A DNA stretch of 8,655 nucleotides from Clostridia bacterium (lineage in GTDB: Bacteria > Bacillota_A > Clostridia > Oscillospirales > Acutalibacteraceae). The DNA lies in NCBI GenBank assembly GCA_017390825.1, contig JAFPAK010000300.1, positions 1-8,655 of the forward strand. The letters are read 5' to 3'. The translations under genes were made by a program, and so were the position numbers. The notes beneath the pieces are model-generated. The model was given only the letters and a program-made list of their open reading frames with translations. It had not been told where the DNA came from and made no database searches. Of this stretch, positions 1-5,753 are shown piece by piece; the first letter of the stretch is position 1; each line of letters begins with the position of its first letter.

Positions 1-450
1 AGCATAAAATAACACGCTCAATAAACCCGAAACTGCTCCTATAAGTGCATGATCAACATTTTGAGATTTTAACGCAATGCCCAAGGCGCACCACACCATG
101 AAAGAAAAAACAATTTTAAATCTATTTTCTTTTCTCCATTTTTTCTTGAAAAATGCTATTTTTTCTTTTAGTGTAAACGAACTATTTTCCAAAGCTTCCA
201 ATAAGTTGTTATCGGCGACCTTTTTATACTCATTGTCATCAATTTTTTCGCCAATAAAAAGCTCGTTCAGGGAAATGTGTAGTACGTTGCATAAATCTTG
301 CATAATTGAAACATCAGGCAAATTCAAACCTCGTTCCCACTTTGAAACTGCATTTTTGCTTATATTCAATCGCTCAGCTAATTGTTCCTGTGTTAAGAAT
401 TGTTTCTTTCTGTTTTCGGAAATGAATTTTCCGATTTTGATTTGATCCAC
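1..450 (-). CDS. XRE-family transcriptional regulator with C-terminal membrane segments (partial, runs off left edge)
   Basis: Probable DNA-binding repressor anchored in the membrane. The frame is open for 150 codons from a GTG at 450 to the window edge, so the C-terminus is missing. AAAGGAG lies 9 nt upstream of the GTG, and no other start codon in this frame fits it. Residues 4-65 form an HTH_3/XRE fold: TQEQLAERLNIS then KNAVSKWERG (recognition helix, residues 32-41), then LPDVSIMQDLCNVLHISLNELF. A charged linker (68-110) leads to a hydrophobic segment at 111-127 and a second one from about 134 to the edge. The XRE-plus-membrane-tail architecture is common in Firmicutes; the signal and targets are unknown. 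A palindrome over its own -10 box suggests autoregulation (inference). Confidence 0.9.
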   Translation of the reverse strand, partial: MDQIKIGKFISENRKKQFLTQEQLAERLNISKNAVSKWERGLNLPDVSIMQDLCNVLHISLNELFIGEKIDDNEYKKVADNNLLEALENSSFTLKEKIAFFKKKWRKENRFKIVFSFMVWCALGIALKSQNVDHALIGAVSGLLSVLFYA

Positions 451-473
451 AAATAATCACTCCTTTGCAAAAA

Positions 474-487
474 AGTATATCATATAC
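474..487 (-). promoter_or_regulatory. Extended -10 promoter with 13-bp palindrome upstream of the XRE regulator
   Basis: On the minus strand TATACT (479-474) is preceded by TGA, giving an extended -10 box 23 nt upstream of the GTG start. No good -35 is seen at 17 nt spacing. The palindrome GTATAT-C-ATATAC (475-487) covers the -10 box, a typical position for an autorepressor operator. Confidence 0.5.
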
Positions 488-635
488 ATTCACCTTGATA
501 CACATACTTGCGGTTTACTTTCTAAAATTATCATTAATTTTGTTGAAACCGGAATGAAAATAATTACTCTCTGTCTTAACAGAACCAGCATCGCATTTGT
601 ATGTACAAAAGGTGACAAGGGCTAAGCCCAAACCC

Positions 636-986
636 TTATTTTGATTTAATGGTTTTAAGTGAAGAAATTAACATTCTGCGAATTGCCCCGCAATCGTTTT
701 GTAATGTTTTATAATCTTCTCCGTTCATACAATTAGTTTCAAATAGAAGTTCAAGCCAATATTCCGTTTCGTAACACTCTTTTTGAGCAATTTCAAGTTT
801 AGAAATAAAATCTTTTGTCCCCTGTGCGTATTGTGCTTCGTGTAAATTTGCACCGATTGAAGTAGCGGAACGAAGTAGTTGATTTATTAAAACTGATTCC
901 TTATGATTTGCTTTCATATCACGACAGAGAAAAACAATAGTTTTTGCAAATTCCTTTGCTTTATCCCTTAAAACACTATCAGCCAA
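636..986 (-). CDS. Four-helix-bundle protein, 23S rRNA intervening-sequence (S23/IVP, Avd-like) family
   Basis: A 116-residue all-helical protein of the TIGR02436/PF05635 family. These proteins were first found inside intervening sequences of 23S rRNA; a relative, Avd, is the accessory protein of diversity-generating retroelements. Diagnostic motifs are QLLRSATSIGANLHEAQYA near residues 36-54 and ETEYWLELLFET further on; length is normal. The biochemical role of stand-alone members is unknown. Start: GAGGTGAT (998-991) is a strong match to the 16S tail and is best spaced for TTG at 986. GTG 995 and ATG 992 also lie in frame but touch the binding site. It has its own promoter (1034-1006), and its upstream side carries the hairpin array. 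No reverse transcriptase, template/variable repeats or rRNA is nearby, so this is not a retroelement or an rRNA insert within the window. Confidence 0.92.
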   Translation of the reverse strand: MADSVLRDKAKEFAKTIVFLCRDMKANHKESVLINQLLRSATSIGANLHEAQYAQGTKDFISKLEIAQKECYETEYWLELLFETNCMNGEDYKTLQNDCGAIRRMLISSLKTIKSK

Positions 987-1005
987 AGTCATCACCTCTA
1001 AAATT

Positions 1006-1034
1006 ATTATACATAAATACTAATAGTCATTCAA
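1006..1034 (-). promoter_or_regulatory. Sigma-A-type promoter for the four-helix-bundle gene
   Basis: Minus strand: TTGAAT (1034-1029), a 17-nt spacer, then a perfect TATAAT (1011-1006). Transcription would start near 999, giving a leader of about 13 nt before the TTG at 986. The -35 box abuts the outermost spacer of the hairpin array, sharing one base with it. Confidence 0.75.
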
Positions 1035-1239
1035 GTTATATTCCGACTTTGTTGGAGTGATATTATTGCCTTGTGGCAATAGTGTTATTGAAACCTCTCG
1101 GTTTCAGTGTTATTTTATTCACCTCGAAAACTCGCAAAGCGAATACCACTCGGCATAAGCCGAATATCACTGCGAAGCAATAGAACTCGCCTAAGGCGAA
1201 TAAAACTGCGAGACTTCCTTATGAGAAGTCTCGCAAACT
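1034..1239. repeat. Inverted array of eight small hairpins with 9-nt AATANNACT spacers
   Basis: Left half: spacers AGTTATATT (1034), AGTGATATT (1056), AGTGTTATT (1081) and AGTGTTATT (1106), separated by hairpins at 1043-1055, 1065-1080 (ATTGCC/GGCAAT) and 1090-1105 (GAAACC/GGTTTC). Centre: 1115-1132, containing ATTCACCTCG. Right half: hairpins TCGC-AAA-GCGA (1132-1142), CGGC-ATAA-GCCG (1151-1162), TGC-GAA-GCA (1171-1179), CGCC-TAA-GGCG (1188-1198) and a 10-bp stem GCGAGACTTC/GAAGTCTCGC (1208-1234), separated by AATACCACT (1142), AATATCACT (1163), AATAGAACT (1179) and AATAAAACT (1199). Left spacers have the reverse-complement form AGTNNTATT, so the halves can pair across the centre with side hairpins branching off. 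It lies just after the DUF1540 stop and just before the four-helix-bundle promoter. Function is unknown. Confidence 0.85.
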
Positions 1240-1259
1240 CGGTCGCTTTTCATAAAATT

Positions 1260-1427
1260 TTATTTTGCTTCAAAAGAAAGACAGTCGGTGCACTGATCCA
1301 TTGAAGGATTACATTCGTGTGTACCTACCTTGATCTTATCAAGCGCACAGTAGTTTTCTGTTGTGCAGTGATTCCGGCAGGAAACTACATCACACTCAAT
1401 AGACTTGTTGCCGTGATTTTTATCCAT
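1260..1427 (-). CDS. DUF1540 cysteine-rich small protein
   Basis: A 55-residue protein from ATG 1427 to TAA 1260. AAAGGAG (1444-1438) sits 10 nt upstream. Seven cysteines (12, 17, 21, 27, 39, 46, 49) follow the DUF1540 pattern: IECDVVSCRNH early, KIKVG in the middle and QCTDCLSF at the end. The family is common in spore-forming Clostridia and probably binds metal or forms disulfides; its function is not established. It lies downstream of the pyrophosphatase on the same strand and may be read from that operon, but a structured 88-nt leader separates them. The hairpin array begins about 20 bases beyond its stop. Confidence 0.92.
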   Translation of the reverse strand: MDKNHGNKSIECDVVSCRNHCTTENYCALDKIKVGTHECNPSMDQCTDCLSFEAK

Positions 1428-1441
1428 TTACGCTCAACTCC

Positions 1442-1506
1442 TTTGTGAATATGCGCCCATTTGGGCATTTATATTCTTGCCCTATATACGCTTTGTTATT
1501 CACAAA
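1442..1506 (-). promoter_or_regulatory. Nested inverted-repeat leader upstream of DUF1540
   Basis: A perfect 10-bp inverted repeat, TTTGTGAATA (1442-1451) and TATTCACAAA (1497-1506), encloses GCCC-ATTT-GGGC (1455-1466) and a competing pairing of GGGCA (1463-1467) with TGCCC (1478-1482). On the minus strand the outer stem begins 9 nt after the pyrophosphatase stop and ends inside the AAAGGAG site of DUF1540. There is no U-run, so it is not a clear terminator. It could be a translational control element or simply a processed spacer. Confidence 0.5.
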
Positions 1507-1515
1507 TCAGAAGCT

Positions 1516-2043
1516 TTAACAAAATTTTTCAATATAATTTTTGCGTGCCGCTTTAATTACCTCGACCGCCTCATCATATCCTTTTACATCCTTGACCTCG
1601 GTCTTTACACCCTCAAGCGCTTTATAAACCTCGAAGAAATTTGAAACCTCATCATAAATATGACGCGGAAGCTGATAAATATCGTCATAACAGTTGTATG
1701 ACGGATCGCGCACGGGAACAGCAATTATTTTTTCGTCATTAGATTTACCATCGCTCATATAAAGCACACCGATAGGCTTACAATCAACGATAGTAAGCGG
1801 CAATATCTCTTCCTGACAAAGCACCAAAACATCGAGCGGATCATTATCATCGCCGTATGTACGGGGAATAAATCCGTAGTTTGCGGGATAATGTGTTGAG
1901 GTGTACAAAACTCTGTCAAGACGCAAAAGTCCTGTTTCTTTATCAAGCTCGTACTTGTTTTTACCGCCCTTGGAAATCTCAACTACTGCCGAAAATTTTT
2001 CGGGAGCAATGCGTTCGGGGCTGATGTCATGCCAAATGTTCAT
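1516..2043 (-). CDS. ppa: Inorganic pyrophosphatase, family I
   Basis: Hydrolyses pyrophosphate to two phosphates in the cytoplasm, pulling forward nucleic acid synthesis, aminoacylation and other PPi-releasing reactions; Mg-dependent. At 175 residues it has normal bacterial length. The signature DNDPLDVLVL occupies residues 66-75, with metal ligands D66, D71 and D103. The upstream active-site block from K30 to R61 includes R44 and Y56, and K105 follows D103. ATG 2043 is chosen because AGGAGG (2055-2050) lies 6 nt upstream; an in-frame ATG at 2094 would add 17 residues unlike the family. The ribosome binding site overlaps the stop codon of the preceding gene, indicating translational coupling at the end of the operon. 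Confidence 0.97.
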   Translation of the reverse strand: MNIWHDISPERIAPEKFSAVVEISKGGKNKYELDKETGLLRLDRVLYTSTHYPANYGFIPRTYGDDNDPLDVLVLCQEEILPLTIVDCKPIGVLYMSDGKSNDEKIIAVPVRDPSYNCYDDIYQLPRHIYDEVSNFFEVYKALEGVKTEVKDVKGYDEAVEVIKAARKNYIEKFC

Positions 2044-2053
2044 ATTAATCCTC

Positions 2054-2728
2054 CTAGAGTTTATATATACCCGATTTTGTGAGTATAATTTCATTTGAAT
2101 CGATCTTCATATACTGATAGATCGGCTCACCGCTTTCATAAATAACACGCTCACGGAAATTATCAAGATTTATCGCAATAACTCTGCCATTTTGCGCAGA
2201 TGTTACTACAAGCTCGCCGTTATGCAAAAACAGACCGTGCGGAGCGCTGAGCTCATCGCTACCGCCGCCAGCAATACGGAAATCCGCAAGCATTGAATTC
2301 GTGTTGAACTTTATCACCGCATTGTTTTCGGGATACGAACACCACACACTGTTGCCGTCCGCCACAGCATCCGCAGGACCGAAACCCTTATATTTAAGTC
2401 TGCCTTGCCATTTTGGTCTGCCGTTAGCATCAAACACAAATGCTGATCCGCCGGGGTGCATTACAAAAGTCCTTCCATCCTCAAGTGACACGGCAATAGT
2501 ATTGAAAAAGTCCTCAACCGTTTTCATAAAAAAGTCAAAATTCTGACCGAACTTTTCCGTAAGATACACACCTCTTGAAGCAGGCAGCGTTGCTCCCTTA
2601 TCAAAATCATGCTGAAAATAGGTGATGATGCTTTTGCCACTCTCCTCATCGTCTTTTGCAACTGCAAAAACAAATCCCCTGCGTGCGGCAATCATTGAAA
2701 TTGCTCCCTCGCCGTATATTTTTTTCAA
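2054..2728 (-). CDS. Putative beta-propeller (NHL/SMP-30-like) protein of unknown function
   Basis: About 224 residues with short beta-rich repeats ending in phrases such as SAFVFDANGRPKW, NNAVIKFNTNSML and NGRVIAINLDNF, each preceded by a G-rich or H-containing turn (for example SAPHGLFLHNGELVVTS). This is the look of a propeller; it is short for a full six-blade one. There is no signal peptide or membrane segment, so it is probably cytoplasmic. I do not recognise a named family. The start is uncertain: AAGGA (2742-2738) abuts TTG 2737 but is ideally spaced (9 nt) for TTG 2728; ATG 2695, with GAGGGAG 8 nt upstream, is a credible alternative. It follows the HAD gene by a few bases, and its TAG stop overlaps the ppa ribosome binding site. 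Confidence 0.82.
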   Translation of the reverse strand: MKKIYGEGAISMIAARRGFVFAVAKDDEESGKSIITYFQHDFDKGATLPASRGVYLTEKFGQNFDFFMKTVEDFFNTIAVSLEDGRTFVMHPGGSAFVFDANGRPKWQGRLKYKGFGPADAVADGNSVWCSYPENNAVIKFNTNSMLADFRIAGGGSDELSAPHGLFLHNGELVVTSAQNGRVIAINLDNFRERVIYESGEPIYQYMKIDSNEIILTKSGIYKL

Positions 2729-2740
2729 TTTTATCAATCC

Positions 2741-3385
2741 TTATACAATTAAAAGTAGCTCATCAGGCGTTTTAACGGTTTTGGTGTTTGCAAAGCGATC
2801 AAACTCGCCATCCTCTGCAAAGCCCCATAAAACCCCGATACAGTCCATACCGAAATAGTCAGCTCCCTCAGCATCATACAGCCTGTCACCGATCATAACG
2901 CATTCTTCCACCGGCGGGGCACCGGCATTTTCAATAACATATCTGAGTACACTTATTTTATCCGCTCTTGATTTATCAAGCGTTGCGCCGCCGATAAATT
3001 CAAAATACTCCGAAAGTCCGTTTTCCTCAATTATGATACGAACCTGCTCCTCCGGTTTCGAGGAGGCAACATACAGCTTTTTACCTGCCTTATGCAAGGC
3101 TTTTATCATATCGGCAATACCTGTATAAAGCGTGTTCATATGAACGCCGGTCTCTCTGTAAAACTCACGGTATGCTGCAAGCGCCTTGCACGCAAGTTCT
3201 TCGCTCATTCCCGTATAATTGACAAATGAAAACATAAGCGGCGGCCCGATATATTTTTTCAGTTCTTCGTCGGGGCGATCCTCTACTCCGCATTTTTTGA
3301 AAGCATAACGCAGACCTGCAAATATACCCGACATAGAATTTGTAAGCGTACCGTCAAGATCAAAAAACAAATAATTTTTACTCAT
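2741..3385 (-). CDS. HAD-superfamily phosphatase (PGP/Gph/PpaX-like)
   Basis: A 214-residue haloacid dehalogenase-type hydrolase, probably a small-molecule phosphomonoesterase. Motif I is DLDGTL with nucleophile D9 and acid/base D11; the cap runs roughly over residues 17-85; motif II is VASSK (S108); motif III lysine is K143; motif IV is GDRLYD with D167 and D171. Similarity is greatest to the phosphoglycolate phosphatase/PpaX/5'-nucleotidase branch. Because PpaX-type enzymes act on pyrophosphate and this gene shares an operon with ppa, a link to phosphate metabolism is possible, but the substrate cannot be read from sequence. Its ATG overlaps the upstream TGA (TGATG), implying coupled translation. 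Confidence 0.93.
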   Translation of the reverse strand: MSKNYLFFDLDGTLTNSMSGIFAGLRYAFKKCGVEDRPDEELKKYIGPPLMFSFVNYTGMSEELACKALAAYREFYRETGVHMNTLYTGIADMIKALHKAGKKLYVASSKPEEQVRIIIEENGLSEYFEFIGGATLDKSRADKISVLRYVIENAGAPPVEECVMIGDRLYDAEGADYFGMDCIGVLWGFAEDGEFDRFANTKTVKTPDELLLIV

Positions 3386-4323
3386 CAGTATCTTACCGGC
3401 CCTTCGCCGTTGTATTCAAGTGGAACGCTGCACAGCACGCCGTCTTTATCAAAGAAGAAGAAGCAATCCTCTCCGCACATGACCTCGCTGAAATTTTCAG
3501 TGAGAAGATACGGTTCATAGTCCTTGACCTCATTTGCAAGCGAATTAAGCTCGCCGTAATACACCTTATTGTCAACACAGTAAACGATGCGTTCATCCAT
3601 TACCGTAAAATTATCTGCTTCAACTATCGGTATGATATGCATTTTGTCGGAATCCGAAAGTCTTTGAGCCGAACAAACATAACCGTCATCAAGATAGAAA
3701 ACATATTGACCGGTTATCATAAATCGTGTGATGTTGTCTCCGTCAACCATTACGGTATCTTCTTTGCCGTTTGAACGGACGGTATGCAGCGTGCCGTCCT
3801 TCGCAGTATAGTAAACACGGTTGAAATATACGTCAAAACGGCAGTCGGGATTGTCGGTGTTGACCACCTCATAATATTTATCATAGCGCACGGAATAGCG
3901 CATGATGCGGTTTTCGCTGTCGAGAAAATATACTATTCCGCCTACTATATGAGGCTGGCGTACATTCGAAAGAACTGTACGCTTATTCTCGCCGAGAAAA
4001 TTACAAGCTATAAGGTCATCCCCGTCAAGATAGCAATATTCCGCACCGAATGCCTGAAGATATTTACCTCCGGTTTCGGATATCTTTTCGCCCTTGCCGC
4101 CCGAAGGAGTGGTGCGGTATACGCCGTTACCGGTAGAATAAAACAACAGACCCTCATCATCAAGCACGGTACCGCCGTTGATAAGCGCACCCGAATAGTT
4201 ACCCGATGCAAGCGACGATGCATCAGTTGGGATAGTAAGAATTTTTATTGATGTGAGCAGTATTACTGCGGCACAGAAAACCACGAGCACGATCGCCGCA
4301 ATATTCTTTTTTTGCATTTTCAT
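3385..4323 (-). CDS. Membrane-anchored DUF5050-like beta-propeller protein
   Basis: 312 residues. After KMQKKN, a single hydrophobic segment (about 8-27) acts as an uncleaved signal anchor, so most of the protein should lie outside the membrane. The rest consists of repeated YxxxGxxLYRxxxxG-type blades, for example GLLFYSTGNGVYRTTPSGG, DGTLHTVRSNGKED and NKVYYGELNS, matching the DUF5050/propeller families of Firmicutes. There is no catalytic signature; a sensing or binding role is a guess. ATG 4323 has GAGGA 6 nt upstream. It is first in a four-gene run and has its own extended -10 promoter with a palindrome at the expected start site. Confidence 0.88.
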   Translation of the reverse strand: MKMQKKNIAAIVLVVFCAAVILLTSIKILTIPTDASSLASGNYSGALINGGTVLDDEGLLFYSTGNGVYRTTPSGGKGEKISETGGKYLQAFGAEYCYLDGDDLIACNFLGENKRTVLSNVRQPHIVGGIVYFLDSENRIMRYSVRYDKYYEVVNTDNPDCRFDVYFNRVYYTAKDGTLHTVRSNGKEDTVMVDGDNITRFMITGQYVFYLDDGYVCSAQRLSDSDKMHIIPIVEADNFTVMDERIVYCVDNKVYYGELNSLANEVKDYEPYLLTENFSEVMCGEDCFFFFDKDGVLCSVPLEYNGEGPVRY

Positions 4324-4344
4324 TTTAATTCCTCACAATAAGAG

Positions 4345-4387
4345 AATTGTTATAAACAATTATATCATACATATTGATAAAACACAA
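4345..4387 (-). promoter_or_regulatory. Extended -10 promoter and palindromic operator candidate for the DUF5050-HAD-ppa operon
   Basis: Minus strand: TTGTGT (4387-4382), 17-nt spacer, TGA followed by perfect TATAAT (4364-4359). The inverted repeat AATTGTT-N3-AACAATT (4345-4361) overlaps the -10 box and the predicted start site, where a repressor would block initiation. No regulator gene in the window is obviously matched to it. Confidence 0.65.
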
Positions 4388-4405
4388 ACAGTAAATTGTA
4401 AAGTT

Positions 4406-4873
4406 TTATACCGGTGCAATTCCGGTCACTATGCCCTTATCTGTGATATCAACAAAACCGACGCTGCACTTACCTTGTCTTGGAGATGTCGGCGATCCGG
4501 GATTTAAAATATACATTCCGTTAATATACTGCTCGTATGCCACATGAGTGTGACCGTACAGCACGATATCCGCGCCTCGTGACTTACCGGCGGCTATCAG
4601 CTTATCAAGTCCGAAGCTGACATCATACATATGCCCGTGAGTAAAAAATATCTTCTTTTTGCAGATACAAATCTCATCAGCAAGCTTATAATCGCCGAAA
4701 TCACAGTTACCGCCGACAATATAAAAATCAATATCATCATAAATATAGGAAAGCTCCTCCACATGGTCTGCGCCGTCGCCAAGATATATCAGCTTATCAG
4801 GCTTTAAGTTTTCAATTGCCTTTTCAACAGGCAGCACTCTGCCGTGAGCATCTGATGCAACAAGTATTCTCAT
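4406..4873 (-). CDS. YfcE/MJ0936-type metallophosphodiesterase
   Basis: A 155-residue calcineurin-like phosphoesterase (TIGR00040 family), cytoplasmic, using two divalent metals to hydrolyse phosphodiesters; the physiological substrate of most members is unknown. All metal-binding motifs are present: DAH (D8, H10), GDGADH (D33), GNCD (N56), THGH (H79, H81) and GHTH (H108, H110). Length and order match the family. The ATG at 4873 has AAAGGA 11 nt upstream. It is divergent from the small-protein cluster at 4921, with only 47 bp between starts. No terminator separates it from the operon downstream, so read-through is likely in addition to the promoter at 4364. Confidence 0.95.
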   Translation of the reverse strand: MRILVASDAHGRVLPVEKAIENLKPDKLIYLGDGADHVEELSYIYDDIDFYIVGGNCDFGDYKLADEICICKKKIFFTHGHMYDVSFGLDKLIAAGKSRGADIVLYGHTHVAYEQYINGMYILNPGSPTSPRQGKCSVGFVDITDKGIVTGIAPV

Positions 4874-4920
4874 AATAAGCGATATCCTTTCATAAATATT
4901 AACATAAAGGAGTGTGTTGT

Positions 4921-5079
4921 ATGATAGATAAATCCAAAGTTAACAACATTATGAAAAATTTAAGCGACGCTGACCGAAAAAAGATAGAGGATGTGATGAA
5001 CGACAAGGAAAAACTCAATCAGATCCTTGCTTCAAAAGAGGCTCAGGCGCTGCTTAAAAAGCTTTCCGGCGACAAATAA
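4921..5079 (+). CDS. 52-residue helical protein of unknown function
   Basis: ATG 4921 with AAAGGAG 8 nt upstream; the stop TAA ends at 5079 and shares its last base with the ATG of the next gene (TAATG). The product is short, charged and helical: MIDKSKVNNIMKNL, then a D/K/E-rich stretch, then LASKEAQALLKKLSGDK. No cysteines, signal or membrane segment. Good ribosome binding site and exact coupling to the next gene argue that it is real. It resembles short unnamed proteins I associate with clostridial genomes, but I cannot assign a family or function. Confidence 0.82.
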   Translation: MIDKSKVNNIMKNLSDADRKKIEDVMNDKEKLNQILASKEAQALLKKLSGDK

Positions 5080-5423
5080 TGGATGATTTAACAGAAAAAA
5101 TCACCTCGTTGCTGAACGATCCGCAGGGAATGGACACCATCCGTTCCCTCGCAGGTCAGTTTTTGTCGCAAAACAGCGAGAGTGAATCGAAAAACACAGA
5201 CAGCACGCCTTCTTTATCCCCATCACAGATAAGCAGTATGATGCAGCTCGCCTCCGCTTTTAAAAACAACGATAGCGATGATGTGCGTTTGCTTCTGGCA
5301 CTTCGCCCGCATCTGTCTCAGCCGCGGCAAAAAAAGCTTGATCGAGCGATGACGCTTTTAAAGCTTGCAAATATTTTACCGCTGCTCAAAGACAGCGGTA
5401 TCGGTGAATTATTCGGAGTGTGA
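5079..5423 (+). CDS. 114-residue protein of unknown function, middle gene of small-protein cluster
   Basis: An N-terminal helix (MDDLTEKITSLLNDPQGMDTI) and a Ser/Asn/Glu/Thr-rich linker at about residues 29-50 precede a helical C-terminal half containing FKNNDSDDVRLLLALRPHL and RQKKLDRAMTLLKLANILPL. The LRPHLS-x-RQKKLD region looks like the conserved core of a clostridial small-protein family whose name I do not know. No membrane segment. Translation is coupled to the 52-residue gene through the TAATG overlap, and GGAG near its own 3' end serves the following gene. Shared coupling suggests that the three products act together. Confidence 0.85.
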   Translation: MDDLTEKITSLLNDPQGMDTIRSLAGQFLSQNSESESKNTDSTPSLSPSQISSMMQLASAFKNNDSDDVRLLLALRPHLSQPRQKKLDRAMTLLKLANILPLLKDSGIGELFGV

Positions 5424-5429
5424 TTTTAA

Positions 5430-5753
5430 ATGGATTATACAAAAGAGCAGCTTCAACGAATGCAGCAGGACGCAATTATGCGTGTGCGTGATATGAACAA
5501 ACGCTCAAAATCGCAGCCAACTCAAGCTCCACCTTTGAAAAATCAGGAAAATGAGCATAAAAACGAGCACAAAGCCACAACTCCCGTTCAGCAAAAGAAC
5601 GGTATTTTCAGCTTTTTGCAGGCTCTTGATATAAAAAAGCTGATAGGTGAAAATTCCGAGCAGGCTTTACTTCTGGTGCTGATCCTTGTTCTGATGAATG
5701 AGGAAAAGACTAGTGATTGGCTGCTTTATGCCCTTATATACATTATGCTCTAA
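5430..5753 (+). CDS. 107-residue protein with hydrophobic C-terminal tail, last gene of small-protein cluster
   Basis: The ATG at 5430 lies 6 bases after the previous stop, with GGAG about 11 nt upstream. Residues 1-25 are helical and charged. Residues 26-58 are a polar Q/K/N/E/H/P linker. The C-terminal part has two hydrophobic stretches (QALLLVLILVLM and WLLYALIYIML) split by NEEKTSD, suggesting a tail-anchored or hairpin membrane protein. No function is recognised. The TAA stop overlaps by 4 bp the stop of the convergent DUF6472 gene, with no terminator between them. Confidence 0.82.
   Translation: MDYTKEQLQRMQQDAIMRVRDMNKRSKSQPTQAPPLKNQENEHKNEHKATTPVQQKNGIFSFLQALDIKKLIGENSEQALLLVLILVLMNEEKTSDWLLYALIYIML

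Noticed and set aside
77..445. Plus-strand open frame of 122 codons
   Set aside because: Antisense shadow of the XRE regulator, whose minus-strand frame has clear HTH motifs.
612..640. Intrinsic terminator after the four-helix-bundle gene
   Set aside because: GGGC-TTA-GCCC and AAGGG/CCCTT pairings compete, stems are only 4-5 bp, and no U-run follows on the minus strand.
1034..1239. CRISPR array
   Set aside because: The repeated part is only a 9-nt degenerate spacer, the intervening parts are hairpins rather than unique spacers, orientation flips at the centre, and no cas gene is present.
636..1239. Diversity-generating retroelement
   Set aside because: The Avd-like protein alone is not enough; no reverse transcriptase, template repeat or variable repeat is visible.
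1107..1304. Plus-strand open frame of 65 codons
   Set aside because: It is a translation of the hairpin array and the antisense of DUF1540; Arg/Ser-rich and without a ribosome binding site.
3784..4251. Plus-strand open frame of 155 codons
   Set aside because: Antisense to the DUF5050-like gene, which has a ribosome binding site, membrane anchor and propeller repeats.
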